Source: Adineta steineri (taxonomy: Eukaryota; Rotifera; Eurotatoria; Adinetida; Adinetidae). Taken from it: a stretch of 64,000 bases of DNA. The notes beneath the pieces were generated by a model. The model did no database searches. It saw only the letters and a list, made by a program, of their open reading frames with translations, and was not told the DNA's origin. The stretch covers positions 143,924 to 207,923 of the forward strand of contig CAJNOI010000023.1 of NCBI GenBank assembly GCA_905250115.1, written 5' to 3'. Shown here one piece after another: positions 62,208 through 64,000 of this stretch (position 1 is the first letter of the stretch; each line of letters starts with the position of its first letter). The position numbers were made by a program, and so were the translations under genes.

Positions 62208-63416
62208 TTAAAAATTATAATAATACAATGAAGAAGTGGGACTTTGTAGAGATACAAGAGTTATATTACGTTTTGTTATTTTAATTGCACATGTCCATAC
62301 ACATGCACGATTCAATACCGTGTAGAAAGTAGAATTTTGATTATAAATATAAACACCTTTGTTACTTGGGTTTGTATTATAATCATTGAAATATCGACGA
62401 CCAGCATAATCATGTTGAATAAATCCAATGAGTGACACTACACTTGAAAAATTGTATGACCATGATGATTGATATGTTCCATTGAGATTAAATAAAGAAA
62501 TTGAACTACCTGTACCAAAAACTAATTGTGATTGCCACAAAGTAAATGGAGTAAAAGTACCAGTACTTTGTGAATCTGCAGTAAGAATTTTTGTTCCATT
62601 AATTAAATGAATTGTTATTGGGCTTGCAGATGAACGATAACTAATGTAGAGACGATTGGTATCATAATAAGAATAGAATGGCGGACCCACAGTTGAAATA
62701 TTCTGTTGTGACATTGTAGTACTCGTATTTGGATTGAATAATTGGGTTTCAAGACGTGGAATACTGTAAGGACAAACAATAAATGTATTTATTTTTGGAT
62801 TATAGTTGATACAAGATAATGAAGAACTATATGGATATGTTGTTATCAATTGTCCATTATAACCATAATGACGAATTGCACTACTATCACTAGATGATGT
62901 ATAGAAACCATTTGATGACATATAAACATCTCGTTCAGCTAATGGAAGTGGAACATTATTGTTTGCTAGAATTAATTTTTGAAATGCATCATAAACAGTC
63001 ATAGATTGTCCTGGTAAAGCTGGTGTACAAATATAATCAGGTTCGGAATAGATAGTTGACAAATCATAATTGTTTGTTTTTTGTAAACAATAATTAAGGA
63101 TAAAAACACTACTTGTATGTATTGATGGAATAAGTGTACCAGTTGATCCAAGTGATTCAAATAAACGGCATTGTTTTGTCGAACTATCATAATCACATGT
63201 ACGACATAGATCATGTTTATTACAAGCAGCAACACAATACATAATTGATTTAGCATTGACTGTATCAAGATAATGTTCAATTATTGGAGGTTGAAATTGA
63301 ACTGATGATATTCTTTGTGTATGAGCAACATAAATATCAGATGCACAATTGGCAACATGAATAAGAGATGCTATAATTGTAACCAGTAAAGCAATGTTAA
63401 TAGTAAAAGTATTCAT
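62208..63416 (-). CDS. Secreted PAN/Apple-type protein with propeller-like C-terminal half
   Basis: 402 aa, one exon. I choose ATG 63416, not the one at 63458, because it starts a clean signal peptide (hydrophobic core IALLVTIIASLIHV, then ANCAS cleavage). Residues about 45-125 form a PAN/Apple-like module: SIMYCVAACNKHDLCRTC, then CRLFES, then the closing cysteine. This is the common rotifer type that ends with a GT(L/I)IPS stretch. Residues 150-400 have short repeated strand-turn units with NGT, NxS and YY pairs, suggestive of a degenerate beta-propeller like those following PAN modules in rotifer proteins. Many NxS/T sites fit secretion. It probably binds glycans or proteins extracellularly; ligand unknown. 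The region between it and the window end shows no second gene. Confidence 0.75.
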   Translation of the reverse strand: MNTFTINIALLVTIIASLIHVANCASDIYVAHTQRISSVQFQPPIIEHYLDTVNAKSIMYCVAACNKHDLCRTCDYDSSTKQCRLFESLGSTGTLIPSIHTSSVFILNYCLQKTNNYDLSTIYSEPDYICTPALPGQSMTVYDAFQKLILANNNVPLPLAERDVYMSSNGFYTSSSDSSAIRHYGYNGQLITTYPYSSSLSCINYNPKINTFIVCPYSIPRLETQLFNPNTSTTMSQQNISTVGPPFYSYYDTNRLYISYRSSASPITIHLINGTKILTADSQSTGTFTPFTLWQSQLVFGTGSSISLFNLNGTYQSSWSYNFSSVVSLIGFIQHDYAGRRYFNDYNTNPSNKGVYIYNQNSTFYTVLNRACVWTCAIKITKRNITLVSLQSPTSSLYYYNF

Positions 63417-64000
63417 TTCAACGTTATCTATATGACAAAATTTTTCTAACAATCTCATCAAATACTGTCAATATATATATTCAAACGTTTTTTTATTTTT
63501 TTGTTTTTAGTGTGCTGTTTATGCAATACTCGAAAGTGTTTATACTCAAACTTTTTTTTATCATTATGTAATGTGATAGTTAAAAAAGACAATTAAAAAG
63601 ATTGTCTAGATAAGTGACAGTCAATATAAATCTATATGGAAAATGATAAGTATATAACAATTAATTGAAAATATTTTTTAGAACGAGATGCTCCTCTGTT
63701 ATTCAGTGCATTTGTTCTCACTTTATTCTTGTAAGTGCCTGAAAGGATGTAGAATTGTTTTTAATAGTGTATTATGTAATGATCACGTGAAACATAGAAA
63801 ACAGAGAATATTATTATCCAGTCTGCAATATACAGTGAATGAGCATTGATATGAATCTTCTCTACTTACATTCATAGTTTAATTGAAAATAATTAATTTC
63901 TTTCTATCTCTTTCTATATTTTCTTTAATTATTCCTATAATATTATACTAATGCTGTTTCTTCTACATTATTATAGAGCCACAATGCAAGGTGTCTATCT
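63417..64000. other. Upstream region to the window edge; no gene seen
   Basis: AT-rich. TATATATATTC at about 63473-63483 lies 60 bp upstream of ATG 63416 on the minus strand and could serve as its TATA box. Nothing else is supported. Confidence 0.4.

Noticed and set aside
1-64000. CRISPR arrays, bacterial operons, prophage or integron features
   Set aside because: The window is spliced eukaryotic DNA. The tandem repeats seen lack the regular repeat-spacer pattern, and the BVMO is the only clearly bacterial-type gene.

Overview
The window reads as a gene-bearing segment of an AT-rich animal genome, most likely a bdelloid rotifer. Three things support this. Almost all introns are very short (about 47-75 nt) with GT-AG ends. 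Animal genes (FOXO, MOB2-like, N-terminal RASSF, PPP4R1-like, septin, CFAP276-like, GPCRs) sit beside an intronless bacterial-type Baeyer-Villiger monooxygenase. Runs related to (TGTGGG)n, which I recall as the bdelloid telomere repeat, are scattered over part of the window. The lineage call is inference; no database was searched.

Layout. 0.4-1.7 kb: two-exon zinc alcohol dehydrogenase (-). 4.1 kb: small secreted basic protein (+). 5.4-6.2 kb: EI24/CysZ/RRT8-like membrane protein (+). 7.9-9.3 kb: FOXO, three exons (-). 12.5-14.1 kb: flavin monooxygenase (+). 18.1-18.8 kb: CFAP276-like axonemal protein (-). 23.1-24.7 kb: rhodopsin-like GPCR, three exons (+). 26.1-27.2 kb: RASSF9/10-like protein (+). 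27.5 kb: tRNA-Glu(CTC) (-). 28.5-29.8 kb: MOB2-like kinase activator, five exons (+). 30.9-31.2 kb: broken coding relic (-). 31.8-32.7 kb: second, intronless 7TM receptor (+).

33.3-38.2 kb is a distinct island, richer in GC. It carries G/T-armed hairpins resembling TGTGGG repeats, a cysteine-rich gene fragment, a minisatellite of roughly 110-140 bp units, several inverted repeats and one unrecognised multi-pass membrane protein. A LamG-like fragment at 45.9-46.1 kb lies between the same kind of G/T-rich repeats.

39.3-41.1 kb: F-box/LRR-like protein (+). 44.3-44.9 kb: Ly6/three-finger GPI-type protein (+). 46.9-50.5 kb: PPP4R1-like HEAT-repeat protein, 14 exons (-). 51.8-53.7 kb: GT31 glycosyltransferase (+). 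54.2-58.3 kb: septin with one clear and two probable alternative first exons (-). 61.2-61.4 kb: possible MITE-like element. 62.2-63.4 kb: secreted PAN/Apple-type protein (-).

The genes are independent eukaryotic units; there are no operons. FOXO, RASSF, MOB2 and PPP4R1 all belong to growth and stress signalling in animals, but nothing here shows they are co-regulated. I joined exons by hand from splice signals and checked that reading phase closes in every model.
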